DNA of 64,000 nt from Pusillimonas sp. UBA3987 (GTDB lineage Bacteria > Pseudomonadota > Gammaproteobacteria > Burkholderiales > Burkholderiaceae_B). Every line of letters begins with the position of its first letter. Position 1 is the first letter of the stretch. Both the position numbers and the translations under genes were made by a program. The notes under the pieces are model-generated. The model was not told where the DNA came from. It made no database searches and was given only the letters and a program-made list of their open reading frames with translations. Shown piece by piece: positions 1 through 7,283 of the stretch. Where the stretch lies: NCBI GenBank assembly GCA_002384935.1, contig DGCD01000011.1, positions 1 through 64,000 of the forward strand, read 5' to 3'.

Positions 1-593
1 GACGACCGGTTGAATACGCCCTGGCTGCCTCTGTCGCTATGGAAGATCAACCCCGCCGCTGGTCGCCGACGCAAGCATGCCATCGTCAAGGCATCCTTGA
101 CCAGCGAAGTCTGCATGTGAGGCTTCAGACTCCAGCCCACGACCTGACGGCTGAACAGGTCGACCACCGCAGCGAGATACAGCCATCCTTCCTCGGTAGG
201 CAGGTAGGTGATGTCACTGCACCAGACCCGATCCGGTGCCGCGGTGGAGAACAGCCGCTGCACCAAGTTCGGGGCGACGGGTAACGCATGTCGGCTGTCG
301 GTCGTGGCAATATACCGGCGCTTGGCCTTGCCACGAATGCCGTGCGCCTGCATGAGCAATCGGACACGTTCCTTGCCCACCCGCAGGCCGCGACGACGCA
401 ACTCGTGATAGACGCGCGGCCAGCCGTATTCCTCCTTCACTTCGCGGTGAATGGCTCGGATATGTACAAGCAGCCTCTGATCGGGCAATCGGGCGGACCC
501 AGGCACTTTCCCGCAGCGTTGCCAGCCGTAGAATCCGCTTTCGCTAACAGACAGCACTCGGCACATCGCTCTCACAGGCCAATGGCCTTTCAT
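1..593 (-). CDS. IS3-family transposase OrfB (DDE integrase), C-terminus missing at window edge
   Basis: The product is the catalytic part of an IS3-family transposase. I translated the minus strand from the ATG at 593. It has an N-terminal HTH_21-like region (motif EEYGWPRVYHELRRRG) followed by the rve integrase core. The first catalytic Asp is in WCSDITYLP and the second in FHSDRGSQ; the catalytic Glu would lie beyond the edge. The start overlaps the orfA stop (ATGA), directly after a run of six A. This is the usual site for programmed -1 frameshifting to an OrfAB fusion in this family, so independent translation of OrfB is unlikely to be the main route. About 197 residues are visible with no stop codons, so the copy may be intact. 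The ORF on the opposite strand is its shadow. Confidence 0.9.
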   Translation of the reverse strand, partial: MKGHWPVRAMCRVLSVSESGFYGWQRCGKVPGSARLPDQRLLVHIRAIHREVKEEYGWPRVYHELRRRGLRVGKERVRLLMQAHGIRGKAKRRYIATTDSRHALPVAPNLVQRLFSTAAPDRVWCSDITYLPTEEGWLYLAAVVDLFSRQVVGWSLKPHMQTSLVKDALTMACLRRRPAAGLIFHSDRGSQGVFNRS

Positions 594-922
594 TTTTTGA
601 ATCCAGGCGTACTTTGCAGCGTGTCCTGCGCAAAGTACGCCGCGGCTTTTTTTGCGATGTCGCGCTCCATGCGAAGCTGCACAACTTCAGCGCGCAAGCG
701 GGAAATTTCCATTTGTTCGGCACTCACAGAGGCGGTAGAGGCTGGCTTTTCGTTACCGCCCAACTGGCCGCGGCGCTGCTGGCGAACCCAGTTGCTCAGG
801 CTGGCCTTCGGGATACCCAGCGACTCCGCCACCGACCCGATTGAAACGCCCGCCAATACCTGGCGAACACTTTCCTCTTTGAATTCCTGAGTGTACTTTC
901 CGCGCTTAAACGTATCAGACAT
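590..922 (-). CDS. IS3-family transposase OrfA (HTH_Tnp_1)
   Basis: A 110-residue OrfA that binds the IS ends. The N-terminal half is a transposase helix-turn-helix (YTQEFKEESVRQVLAG, then IGSVAESLGIPKASLSNWVRQ). The C-terminal half is a leucine-zipper-like coiled coil (ISRLRAEVVQLRMERDIAKKAAAYF), as expected for multimerisation with OrfAB. It ends with two AAA codons and TGA overlapping the orfB ATG. An interrupted dyad lies between its start and the IS end. The gene looks intact, which suggests a recent insertion. Confidence 0.9.
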   Translation of the reverse strand: MSDTFKRGKYTQEFKEESVRQVLAGVSIGSVAESLGIPKASLSNWVRQQRRGQLGGNEKPASTASVSAEQMEISRLRAEVVQLRMERDIAKKAAAYFAQDTLQSTPGFKK

Positions 923-930
923 TTCTTACT

Positions 931-959
931 CCTTGGTTCCAATTTAACTGGAACTAAGG
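931..959. repeat. Inverted repeat just inside the IS end
   Basis: Arms CCTTGGTTCCA (931-941) and TGGAACTAAGG (949-959) match in 10 of 11 positions around a 7-base spacer. It sits between the orfA start and the presumed terminal CA of the IS. It could be a transposase-binding or translation-control hairpin of the element. The role is inferred; the dyad is seen directly. Confidence 0.5.
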
Positions 960-994
960 ACTACGTCATTCAAGGGCAAGCTCAGAAGCTGCCG

Positions 995-2629
995 GTGCGG
1001 GCGGTGAAAGATTCCCTGCATAGCACAAGTCCATTAGTCCAATCGGGGCTAGTAAAAATTGATCGCGGCTCGTCGAACCTGACCGTAAAACTAGAGGTCA
1101 TTTCTGACGACTTTGTTGAGCGGATGTGTGTGGGCGAAACGGAACCCATAGCACTCTTTCGCAACATGGTTATGCCGACTGCGCCGGCTGAACTGGGTAT
1201 TGAAGACTATACGCACATATCGCCTTCATTGGCAGTGTTGTTGCCGTATCTGCGGCACGCGCTAGAGACACGAAAAAAAGGGGTTAACGTCATGGTGCAT
1301 GGCGCTCCCGGTACGGGGAAAAGCCAATTGGCCAGGACCGTGGCTAGGGAGCTGGATTGTCAACTTTACGAGGTGACCAGCGAGGATGAGGATGGCGATT
1401 CGATTAACGGTGAGTGCCGCCTGCGTGCCTATCGGGTTACGCAAAACTTCTTTGGATTGCAACGGGCGTTGATCGTGTTTGACGAATCAGAGGATGTGTT
1501 CGCCGATGGTGGCTCCCTATTGGATAGCCGAAGCACGGCCCAGGGTCGTAAGGCATGGATGAATCGTATGCTGGAGGGCAATCAAGTACCTGCAATCTGG
1601 TTATCTAATGACGTTGGCTGCCTGGATCCTGCCTATACACGCAGGTTCGATATGGTGTTGGAACTGCCGGTTCCTCCTAAGGCGCAACGCCAACGAATTA
1701 TTCAGCAATCTGCGGGCGAACTTTTGGACACCGTAATGGTGAGGCGACTGGCGCAAGTGGAGACGCTGGCACCCGCGGTAGTGGCGCGCGCTGTGGATGT
1801 GGTGCGTCCAATTCAATCTCAGTTGGGGGCGCAGACCGTAGACGGGGCGGTTGAGTTATTGGTCAACGCCACGCTCGAAGTGCAAGGGCACGCGGCCTTA
1901 CCGGGCAAGAATGATCCGAGCTGCCTGCCCGGAACTTACGACCCAGCCTTCATTTGTGCCAATGTGGATCTAGCTCAGATTTCGGAGGGTTTGGCGCGTA
2001 ACGGAGTGGGACGTCTGTGTTTATTCGGGCCGCCGGGTACCGGCAAGACGGCTTACGGGCGATGGTTGGCAGATAAGCTGGGTAAACCCTTGTTGATCAA
2101 GCGGGGGTCGGATTTGATATCAATGTGGGTGGGTGGGACAGAAAAAAATATTGCCAGGGCTTTTAAGCAGGTAGCTCGCCAAGATGCGTTGTTGTTGATT
2201 GATGAGGTTGATAGCTTTCTTCAAGATAGGCGTGGCGCTCAGAATAGTTGGGAGGTCACCGGGGTGAACGAAATGTTGACGCAAATGGAGTCTTTCGATG
2301 GCGTATTTGTGGCGTCAACTAACCTCATGGACCACTTGGATCAGGCAGCATTGCGACGTTTTGACGTGAAGGTCAAGTTTGACTTTCTACGTGCCGAACA
2401 ATCGGTGGCACTGTTCATCAGATACTGTGAAGCACTGGGTATTGCGGTGGCAGATGCTTACGTCAGGCGCGAACTTTGCAATTTGAACAAGCTTACGCCG
2501 GGGGATTTTGCAGCGGTCGCCCGTCAGCACCGATTCCGACCCATTACAACGCCGCAAGCGATGGTTGCTGCCTTGCGGGCAGAGTGCGAAGTGAAAGAAG
2601 GTGGTGTTGGGCAGATAGGTTTTGTGTGA
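995..2629 (+). CDS. AAA-family ATPase with two ATPase modules, probably 5'-truncated by the IS
   Basis: The protein has two AAA modules. Module 1 has Walker A GAPGTGKS at residues 103-110, Walker B LIVFDESED at 159-167 and an arginine-finger-like DPAYTRRFD near 211-219. Module 2 has Walker A GPPGTGKT at 345-352 and Walker B LLLIDEVD at 399-406. Between Walker A and B, module 1 carries an acidic EDEDGD segment. The listed start is a GTG without a Shine-Dalgarno, and the frame stays open upstream through the IS junction to before 941. The relatives I remember are roughly 700 residues with an extra N-terminal region, so I infer that the true 5' end was lost to the IS. It is followed by a sirtuin gene 57 bases downstream. 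Partner and substrate are unknown; it is probably a remodelling or motor ATPase for this cassette. Start confidence is low, family confidence high. Confidence 0.8.
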   Translation: MRAVKDSLHSTSPLVQSGLVKIDRGSSNLTVKLEVISDDFVERMCVGETEPIALFRNMVMPTAPAELGIEDYTHISPSLAVLLPYLRHALETRKKGVNVMVHGAPGTGKSQLARTVARELDCQLYEVTSEDEDGDSINGECRLRAYRVTQNFFGLQRALIVFDESEDVFADGGSLLDSRSTAQGRKAWMNRMLEGNQVPAIWLSNDVGCLDPAYTRRFDMVLELPVPPKAQRQRIIQQSAGELLDTVMVRRLAQVETLAPAVVARAVDVVRPIQSQLGAQTVDGAVELLVNATLEVQGHAALPGKNDPSCLPGTYDPAFICANVDLAQISEGLARNGVGRLCLFGPPGTGKTAYGRWLADKLGKPLLIKRGSDLISMWVGGTEKNIARAFKQVARQDALLLIDEVDSFLQDRRGAQNSWEVTGVNEMLTQMESFDGVFVASTNLMDHLDQAALRRFDVKVKFDFLRAEQSVALFIRYCEALGIAVADAYVRRELCNLNKLTPGDFAAVARQHRFRPITTPQAMVAALRAECEVKEGGVGQIGFV

Positions 2630-2686
2630 CGCGCAAAACGTTGATGGACCAAACATTATCTGTAGATTATCTGGCGGAGTTTCAGT

Positions 2687-3523
2687 ATGACAACGCAGTA
2701 TGAGTTTATCAAGGCGGCACAGTTGATTAGTCATGCCGATGGTTTGATTATTGCTGCCGGGGCGGGAATGGGCGTGGATTCCGGCTTGCCTGATTTCCGG
2801 GGAAGCGCCGGTTTCTGGCAACATTATCCCGCGCTACAGAAGTCGGGGATTGATTTTCAGGACATGGCTTCACCGAATCACTTCTGGGCGTCACCACGCT
2901 TTGCATGGGGGTTTTATGGACACAGGTTGGCCATGTATCGCCAGACACAGCCCCATACCGGCTTTCAGATACTGAGGCGCATAGCATCCAGGCTGCCCCA
3001 TGACGCTTTCGTCTATACCAGCAATGTCGACGGGCAGTTTCAGAAGGCCGGATTTGCCGAGGAGCAGATTCATGAGTGCCACGGCTCCCTTCACTATCTC
3101 CAGTGCATTGATGTGTGTTGTCGGGAGATCTGGTCAGCACAGGGTTTTTCGCCGGTTGTGGACAATGATAGTTGCCAGCTTGTGAGTGAGCTGCCAATTT
3201 GCCCGGTATGCGGGTTAGTGGCCCGGCCTAATGTGCTGATGTTTGACGATATGAGTTGGGTATCCAGGCGCTCTGAAAGGCAACGCGACAGGTTGCGTAC
3301 TTGGTTGCGGAGTACGTCACATCCAATTGTCATTGAATTGGGCGCCGGCACGGCTATTGCCACGGTGAGGGATTTTGCTGAACGACAACGGGGTCCGTTG
3401 ATACGCATTAACCTGCGTGACGCGTATCTGAAAAGTTCTTCACAGAATGTGTCTCTGCAAATGGGGGCGTTGCAGGCGTTGGAAGGGATTCATCAAGCGC
3501 TTGTTGATCAGTCATTTTTCTAA
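2687..3523 (+). CDS. Sir2-family NAD-dependent protein (sirtuin)
   Basis: A 278-residue sirtuin-fold protein, expected to bind NAD and either deacylate lysines or consume NAD. Seen: the NAD-binding GAGMGVDSGLPDFRG at residues 25-39, TSNVDGQFQKAG at 111-122 (the TQNxDxLHxxAG position), and the catalytic His in ECHGS (His132). A structural zinc site is formed by C140, C144/C145, C172 and C175. GAGTA...N near the C-terminus matches the late NAD-contact motif. The key residues appear intact. The ATG has a GGAG 9 bases upstream. It lies between the AAA ATPase and the WYL regulator, which suggests a multi-gene system rather than a housekeeping CobB. Sir2 domains are known NAD-depleting effectors in several phage-defence systems; that role here is inference. 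Confidence 0.88.
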   Translation: MTTQYEFIKAAQLISHADGLIIAAGAGMGVDSGLPDFRGSAGFWQHYPALQKSGIDFQDMASPNHFWASPRFAWGFYGHRLAMYRQTQPHTGFQILRRIASRLPHDAFVYTSNVDGQFQKAGFAEEQIHECHGSLHYLQCIDVCCREIWSAQGFSPVVDNDSCQLVSELPICPVCGLVARPNVLMFDDMSWVSRRSERQRDRLRTWLRSTSHPIVIELGAGTAIATVRDFAERQRGPLIRINLRDAYLKSSSQNVSLQMGALQALEGIHQALVDQSFF

Positions 3524-3530
3524 GCTACCA

Positions 3531-3547
3531 TGTAACTTAGTTTTACA
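3531..3547. promoter_or_regulatory. Inverted repeat upstream of the WYL regulator gene
   Basis: TGTAA (3531-3535) and TTACA (3543-3547) form a perfect 5-base dyad with a 7-base spacer in the 52-base gap before the WYL gene. WYL-type repressors often bind a dyad in their own promoter, so this is a candidate autoregulatory operator. Being short and A+T-rich, it could also arise by chance. Confidence 0.35.
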
Positions 3548-3575
3548 TTGCAAATAAACATACATAGAGCCCCGC

Positions 3576-4529
3576 ATGGCAACACGCTCGAATAACCTAG
3601 ATACAGTCAATCTGACGCTGGAGATTTTGAAACGCATTTCACGAAATAGAGCTATCTCTGCAGCGGAGTTGCATGCGCAACTGCTTGCCGTCGGTATCAA
3701 TCGCAGCAGGCGAACGATAGAGCGCCGACTGGGGGGGCTAGTGGAACAGTTTGATATTGAGTGCGATGATAGAAGCAAGCCCTACGGATATCGTTGGAAG
3801 TCACATTCAAAAGGCTTTTCGCTGCCTACCCTAACCGAGCAAGAGTCTTTGTTGCTGACTTTGGCTCAGCAATATTTGCAGAATCTGTTGCCGGCTTCGG
3901 TCATGAAGTCGATGGGCGGCTTTTTTCAGCAGGCGCGCAGTAATCTTGACCCCTATACCAGCCAAAAATTGGAAAGCGAATGGCTGTCTAAAGTACGTGT
4001 GGTTCATGAAAGCCAGCCATTGCTGCCGCCCGTGATTAATTCGGGCGTGTTTGAGGCTGTCAGCACTGCGCTGTATCAGAATCGTTGGTTGGTGGTTGAT
4101 TACAAGAATGCAGAAGGCAAGCAGGCCGAGCGCAACGTTATGCGTTTGGGTTTGGCCCAACAGGGGCCACGTTTGTATTTGGTTTGTCGTTACGAAGGGT
4201 ACGATAACGAACGCAGTTTGGCTATTCATCGCATCAAGCGTGCGACGGTGTCGGGCATCAGCTTCAAGCGTCCGCCAGAATTCAGCCTGCAGAAATACGA
4301 TGATGATGGGCGCTTTGGGTTTGGAGAAGGGCAATACATCAAGCTGTCTTTTTGCATTGCCAAGACTGCTGGCCAACATCTGCTGGAGACCTTGTTGTCT
4401 AAGGACCAGAGGGCGGTTGAGTGTGACGATTACTACATCATTACGGCAACCGTTATTGACTCGGCGCGTCTGGATTGGTGGCTCAACGGGTTTGGCGAGC
4501 AGGTCTGGGATGTAAAAAAGAATCCCTAA
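3576..4529 (+). CDS. HTH/WYL-domain transcriptional regulator
   Basis: A 317-residue DNA-binding regulator. The N-terminal ~75 residues form a DeoR/YafY-like winged helix (ISAAELHAQLLAVGINRSRRTIERRL, residues ~27-52). The middle and C-terminal parts match the WYL domain and its WCX extension (YQNRWLVVDYKNAEGK; GPRLYLVCRYEGYDNERSLAIHRIKRA). WYL regulators commonly control stress and defence loci by sensing nucleic acid or nucleotide ligands (BrxR and CapW are examples). Its position inside the AAA-Sir2-DUF2779 cassette suggests it controls that cassette. The next gene starts 19 bases after its stop, so they are probably co-transcribed. Confidence 0.85.
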   Translation: MATRSNNLDTVNLTLEILKRISRNRAISAAELHAQLLAVGINRSRRTIERRLGGLVEQFDIECDDRSKPYGYRWKSHSKGFSLPTLTEQESLLLTLAQQYLQNLLPASVMKSMGGFFQQARSNLDPYTSQKLESEWLSKVRVVHESQPLLPPVINSGVFEAVSTALYQNRWLVVDYKNAEGKQAERNVMRLGLAQQGPRLYLVCRYEGYDNERSLAIHRIKRATVSGISFKRPPEFSLQKYDDDGRFGFGEGQYIKLSFCIAKTAGQHLLETLLSKDQRAVECDDYYIITATVIDSARLDWWLNGFGEQVWDVKKNP

Positions 4530-4548
4530 GGAAATTGGGTAAGGAAAA

Positions 4549-6018
4549 ATGGCAAAAAAAGTTTTTTGGCTTTCCAAATCCAAGATTATGTCTGGGCGGC
4601 AATGTGAAAAGCGACTTTGGCTAGAAATACATCGGCGTGAGTTGGCAGAGGTTAGCAGTGCTACACAAATGACCTTTGATCATGGGCATATGTTTGGTGA
4701 TTTGGCGCGTTCAGTTATTGGTGAGGGTGCACTGATCGAGCACGTGGACAACATTGGTTTGGCCGTCAGTGAAACAAAAAAGTTGTTAGGCTCTGAACGA
4801 TTATTGTTTGAGCCTGCTTTTACGCATCAGCACGTACTCTCTCGTGCGGACGGCCTGCTGCGCGTGAGGGGTGGCTGGGACATGATCGAGGTTAAAGCAT
4901 CAACCTCGGTCAAGGACTATTACCTTGATGATTGTGCGGTCCAAGTGTGGGTCCTCAACGGCGCAGGCGTGAAAGTCAGGAAAGTGACATTGGCGTTCGT
5001 CAATAATCGCTTCGTTTATCGGGAAAAAAACAACTACCAGGGGTTACTGAGTTACGAGGACATCACGGCGCAAGTCTTCGAGCGTGTGCCTGGCATCGAG
5101 CAGTGGGTAGCCAAGTTGCGTAAGGTGCTGGACGGCAAAGAGCCCGCGATAAATGTTGGTACGCAGTGCAGTACACCTTATGCCTGTCCGTTTATGGTTT
5201 ATTGCCAGTCAAAAGAGCCGGCATCAGCAGAGCACCCGGTTGGGATTCTGCCACGTAGCGGTGAGATAGTCGAAAGAATGGCTGCTCTGGGCATCGACGA
5301 TTTACGTGATGTGCCGCCAGCAGCACTGAGGAATGCATTGCATCATCGAATTCGACAGGCACATATCAGCGATCGGCCTTATCTGGATCCCGAGGCTGGG
5401 CAGGTGCTTAGGAGATTGGGCTGGCCACGTTACAACCTTGATTTTGAAACAATCGCCTTCCCAGTTCCGATCTGGAAAGGCACACGTCCTTATCAGCAGG
5501 TGCCATTTCAATGGTCGTGCCATCACGAAATGAAAAGTGGAAAGTTGTTTCATACCGGGTTTTTGGACACCAGTGGCGATGCCCCAATGGAAGACTTTGC
5601 ATCTTCGTTGATCAAGGCGGTTGGAAAGCGGGGCCCAGTGTTCGTCTACAACCAGGCATTTGAAGCAGCTCGGATTAGGGAATTGGCCGACATGCTGCCC
5701 GCGATGCGTGAGCCCCTGCTTGCCATTGTCGCTCGCTTGGTTGACCTGTTGCCTATCACCCGAGAGTATTATTACCATCCCGATATGCGAGGCTCGTTTT
5801 CGATCAAGGCGGTATTGCCTACTGTGGCCCCTGATCTGGCTTACGGAAACCTGGAGTTTGTTCAGGACGGTGGCATGGCCCAGCAGGCATGGCTGGAAGC
5901 GGTGAGCGAAGCGACGTCAGAGCAACGACGTGCTGAACTGCGCCAAGGGCTTTTGGACTACTGCGAGCGCGATACGCTGGCGCTGGTTAGGTTGGCGGAT
6001 TTTTTGCAAGGTTTTTAA
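4549..6018 (+). CDS. DUF2779 protein: Cas4-like PD-(D/E)XK domain fused to DEDD-type exonuclease domain
   Basis: A 489-residue protein of the DUF2779 family. The N-terminal half shows a RecB/Cas4-like nuclease core: Asp101 (ADG), Glu114-x-Lys116 (IEVKAS) and Gln132 (AVQVWV). Four cysteines (C19, C207, C213, C219) are placed like the Fe-S cluster ligands of Cas4 and AddB. The C-terminal half (from ~290) looks like an RNase H-fold 3'-5' exonuclease: Asp298/Glu300 (LDFET), VYNQAFE near 367, Asp399 and the final YCERD Asp475. The start ATG follows taagga. Nuclease function is inferred from motifs, not proven for this family. It is the last large gene of the cassette and its likely nucleic-acid effector or processing enzyme. 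Confidence 0.85.
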   Translation: MAKKVFWLSKSKIMSGRQCEKRLWLEIHRRELAEVSSATQMTFDHGHMFGDLARSVIGEGALIEHVDNIGLAVSETKKLLGSERLLFEPAFTHQHVLSRADGLLRVRGGWDMIEVKASTSVKDYYLDDCAVQVWVLNGAGVKVRKVTLAFVNNRFVYREKNNYQGLLSYEDITAQVFERVPGIEQWVAKLRKVLDGKEPAINVGTQCSTPYACPFMVYCQSKEPASAEHPVGILPRSGEIVERMAALGIDDLRDVPPAALRNALHHRIRQAHISDRPYLDPEAGQVLRRLGWPRYNLDFETIAFPVPIWKGTRPYQQVPFQWSCHHEMKSGKLFHTGFLDTSGDAPMEDFASSLIKAVGKRGPVFVYNQAFEAARIRELADMLPAMREPLLAIVARLVDLLPITREYYYHPDMRGSFSIKAVLPTVAPDLAYGNLEFVQDGGMAQQAWLEAVSEATSEQRRAELRQGLLDYCERDTLALVRLADFLQGF

Positions 6019-6083
6019 TAAGCATATATTTGAACCCGTGTACTAGTCCGTTCCTTTAAAAACTAACCTGGTTACGAACTACG

Positions 6084-6698
6084 ATGAAACGCGCGTTGCT
6101 ATTGGCACTTATTGCCGCAGTATCTGTTGCTGCCTATCTCTACATCTCGCTGAAAACAGAAAATCAGGCGCTGCAAGAACAGATTGCTGGCCTTGAGCGC
6201 CAGAATAAAACACTCGTTTCCGATATGGCGCGTGCCACGCTTGTGAGTCGAATCTATGCGGCATCGGCCAGTGGCATTACCGGCGGCCCGACCAAAGACG
6301 ATTTGGAACGAGGCAATGAGGTTGTTGATTTCGTGCTTGCCAACAAGCCTGCGGTTGAGCAGGACTTTAAGAGCTGTTGGGACAGGAAGCTGAATACAAC
6401 GTCATGGGGCTCAATGGGGCCTTATGGCCTTACTGAGGCCTGCATTGATAAAGTCAAAGACGATGCCGTGGCCGTGATGCTTTTTGATTTGTACAAAGCG
6501 AAGGAAAATGCCAGGTACGAATGTGCCAAGAAAGGCGAGAACCGTTACGACATGGCGGTAAATTGCTGGGCTGATGCATCACACCGGTTCTTGATGGGGC
6601 TGGATTCGGTTTTCTTTGAGATCGTTACCGAGGGGGATAAAAAGACCTATAACCCGCTTGCTTTTACTGCATCGCAAGCGCCTGAACCGGCAAACTAA
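6084..6698 (+). CDS. Membrane-anchored hypothetical protein with coiled coil
   Basis: I do not recognise this 204-residue family. Residues 1-22 (MKRALLLALIAAVSVAAYLY) form a single membrane segment or uncleaved signal. A short coiled coil follows (ENQALQEQIAGLERQNKTLVSDM, ~26-50). The rest is a soluble, probably periplasmic, domain with four Cys (in KSCWDRK, EACIDK, YECAKK and NCWAD) that could form two disulfides. It sits 65 bases after the DUF2779 gene, on the same strand and with similar A+T-rich composition, so it may belong to the cassette. The lack of a clear ribosome-binding site and the 65-base gap leave this open. Confidence 0.65.
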   Translation: MKRALLLALIAAVSVAAYLYISLKTENQALQEQIAGLERQNKTLVSDMARATLVSRIYAASASGITGGPTKDDLERGNEVVDFVLANKPAVEQDFKSCWDRKLNTTSWGSMGPYGLTEACIDKVKDDAVAVMLFDLYKAKENARYECAKKGENRYDMAVNCWADASHRFLMGLDSVFFEIVTEGDKKTYNPLAFTASQAPEPAN

Positions 6699-6730
6699 CA
6701 GGCGCTGTCTTAAAACGCCTGGTTTCAGGC
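6699..6730. terminator. Possible bidirectional terminator between convergent genes
   Basis: Two overlapping small hairpins lie between the convergent stops: CAGGCG (6699-6704) with CGCCTG (6716-6721), and GCCTG (6717-6721) with CAGGC (6726-6730) around a 4-base loop. Neither has a clean U tract. The second contains the stop codon of the minus-strand gene. Confidence 0.35.
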
Positions 6731-7204
6731 AATGGCTTTTGCGACAAGAAACAGCCCAAGTCCAAATACAATATGGGTCGCCAGGCTTATAGCGCGGCTG
6801 TGCCATGGGCGGGGGGTTCTGGCTGCGGCCAGCCCTGCGCCCAGCGCCGGCTGAAGCACCATCCATGGCAACAGAACCGTTGCCGCTCCCCAGCATAACG
6901 CGGGCAATAACGTAGGGTTGCGAAACCATTGCGGCCCAACCAAACCGGCAAATGCAAGAGCCAGTGCAATGCTGGCAAGGTAGTGCAGCACCCAGCCGGA
7001 TAGCCTCTCGCCGCGAACAGCCGAGGCCTTTTGAATGGACGGGTGAAACCACACACCCTTGGCCCAGTGCCCGCACCAGCGTCCCAGCATGGCGTAATCC
7101 AGCGTGCGTATCCCCAGGGATCTCAGCAATAAAGACCACAGGTCCATGAGCAGTGTTGCGCCAATGCCAGCGAAAGATATTGCCATCAAAGTTGATGTAT
7201 TCAT
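6725..7204 (-). CDS. DUF2938 integral membrane protein
   Basis: A 159-residue membrane protein of the DUF2938 family. Hydrophobic segments lie near the start (MAISFAGIGATLLMDLWSLL), in the middle (LHYLASIALALAFAGLVG, then a Trp/Leu-rich segment) and at the end (THIVFGLGLFLVAKAI), so four helices are likely. Function is unknown. I start it at the Met at 7204, because the extra 20 upstream codons would run through the promoter described at 7244-7274. It is transcribed away from a MerR regulator and carries a MerR-type promoter, so it is probably that regulator's target. Confidence 0.85.
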   Translation of the reverse strand: MNTSTLMAISFAGIGATLLMDLWSLLLRSLGIRTLDYAMLGRWCGHWAKGVWFHPSIQKASAVRGERLSGWVLHYLASIALALAFAGLVGPQWFRNPTLLPALCWGAATVLLPWMVLQPALGAGLAAARTPRPWHSRAISLATHIVFGLGLFLVAKAIA

Positions 7205-7243
7205 AAAGCCACCGTTCTCGTATAGGGTTACATTGTTCTTTTC

Positions 7244-7274
7244 ACTATAGAGGTTCAAGTGCACTTGAACGCAA
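7244..7274 (-). promoter_or_regulatory. MerR-type promoter: 19-bp spacer carrying a perfect 18-bp palindrome
   Basis: On the minus strand, -35 TTGCGT (7274-7269) and -10 TATAGT (7249-7244) are 19 bases apart. The stretch is centred on GTTCAAGTGCACTTGAAC, a perfect palindrome at 7253-7270. An over-long 19-base spacer with a central dyad is the hallmark of promoters activated by DNA distortion by MerR-family proteins. It drives the DUF2938 gene and lies 13 bases before the divergent MerR gene, so it can also serve autorepression. The geometry is read directly; regulator assignment is inferred. Confidence 0.8.
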
Positions 7275-7283
7275 GGGCCGGGT

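Larger units (their letters stand above)
1..972 (-). mobile_element. IS3-family insertion sequence, partial (runs off left edge)
   Basis: The minus strand carries the two-ORF layout of an IS3-family element: orfA (590-922), then orfB (593 to the window edge), overlapping at an A-rich ATGA junction. The orfA-proximal end is placed near 972, because the plus strand reads ...ACGTCATTCA there, giving a TG...CA-type terminus on the element; the exact boundary (968 or 972) is uncertain. The other end, its inverted repeat and any target duplication lie outside the window. The insertion abuts the truncated-looking AAA ATPase gene. Confidence 0.85.

Noticed and set aside
288..890. 200-residue plus-strand ORF
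   Set aside because: It lies wholly opposite the two transposase frames of the IS and shows no domain of its own; it is an antisense shadow.
2387..2824. 145-residue minus-strand ORF across the AAA/sirtuin junction
   Set aside because: It is antisense to the ends of two well-supported genes and has no recognisable features.
3831..4583. 250-residue minus-strand ORF
   Set aside because: It is complementary to the WYL regulator gene; its composition follows the reverse of that gene.
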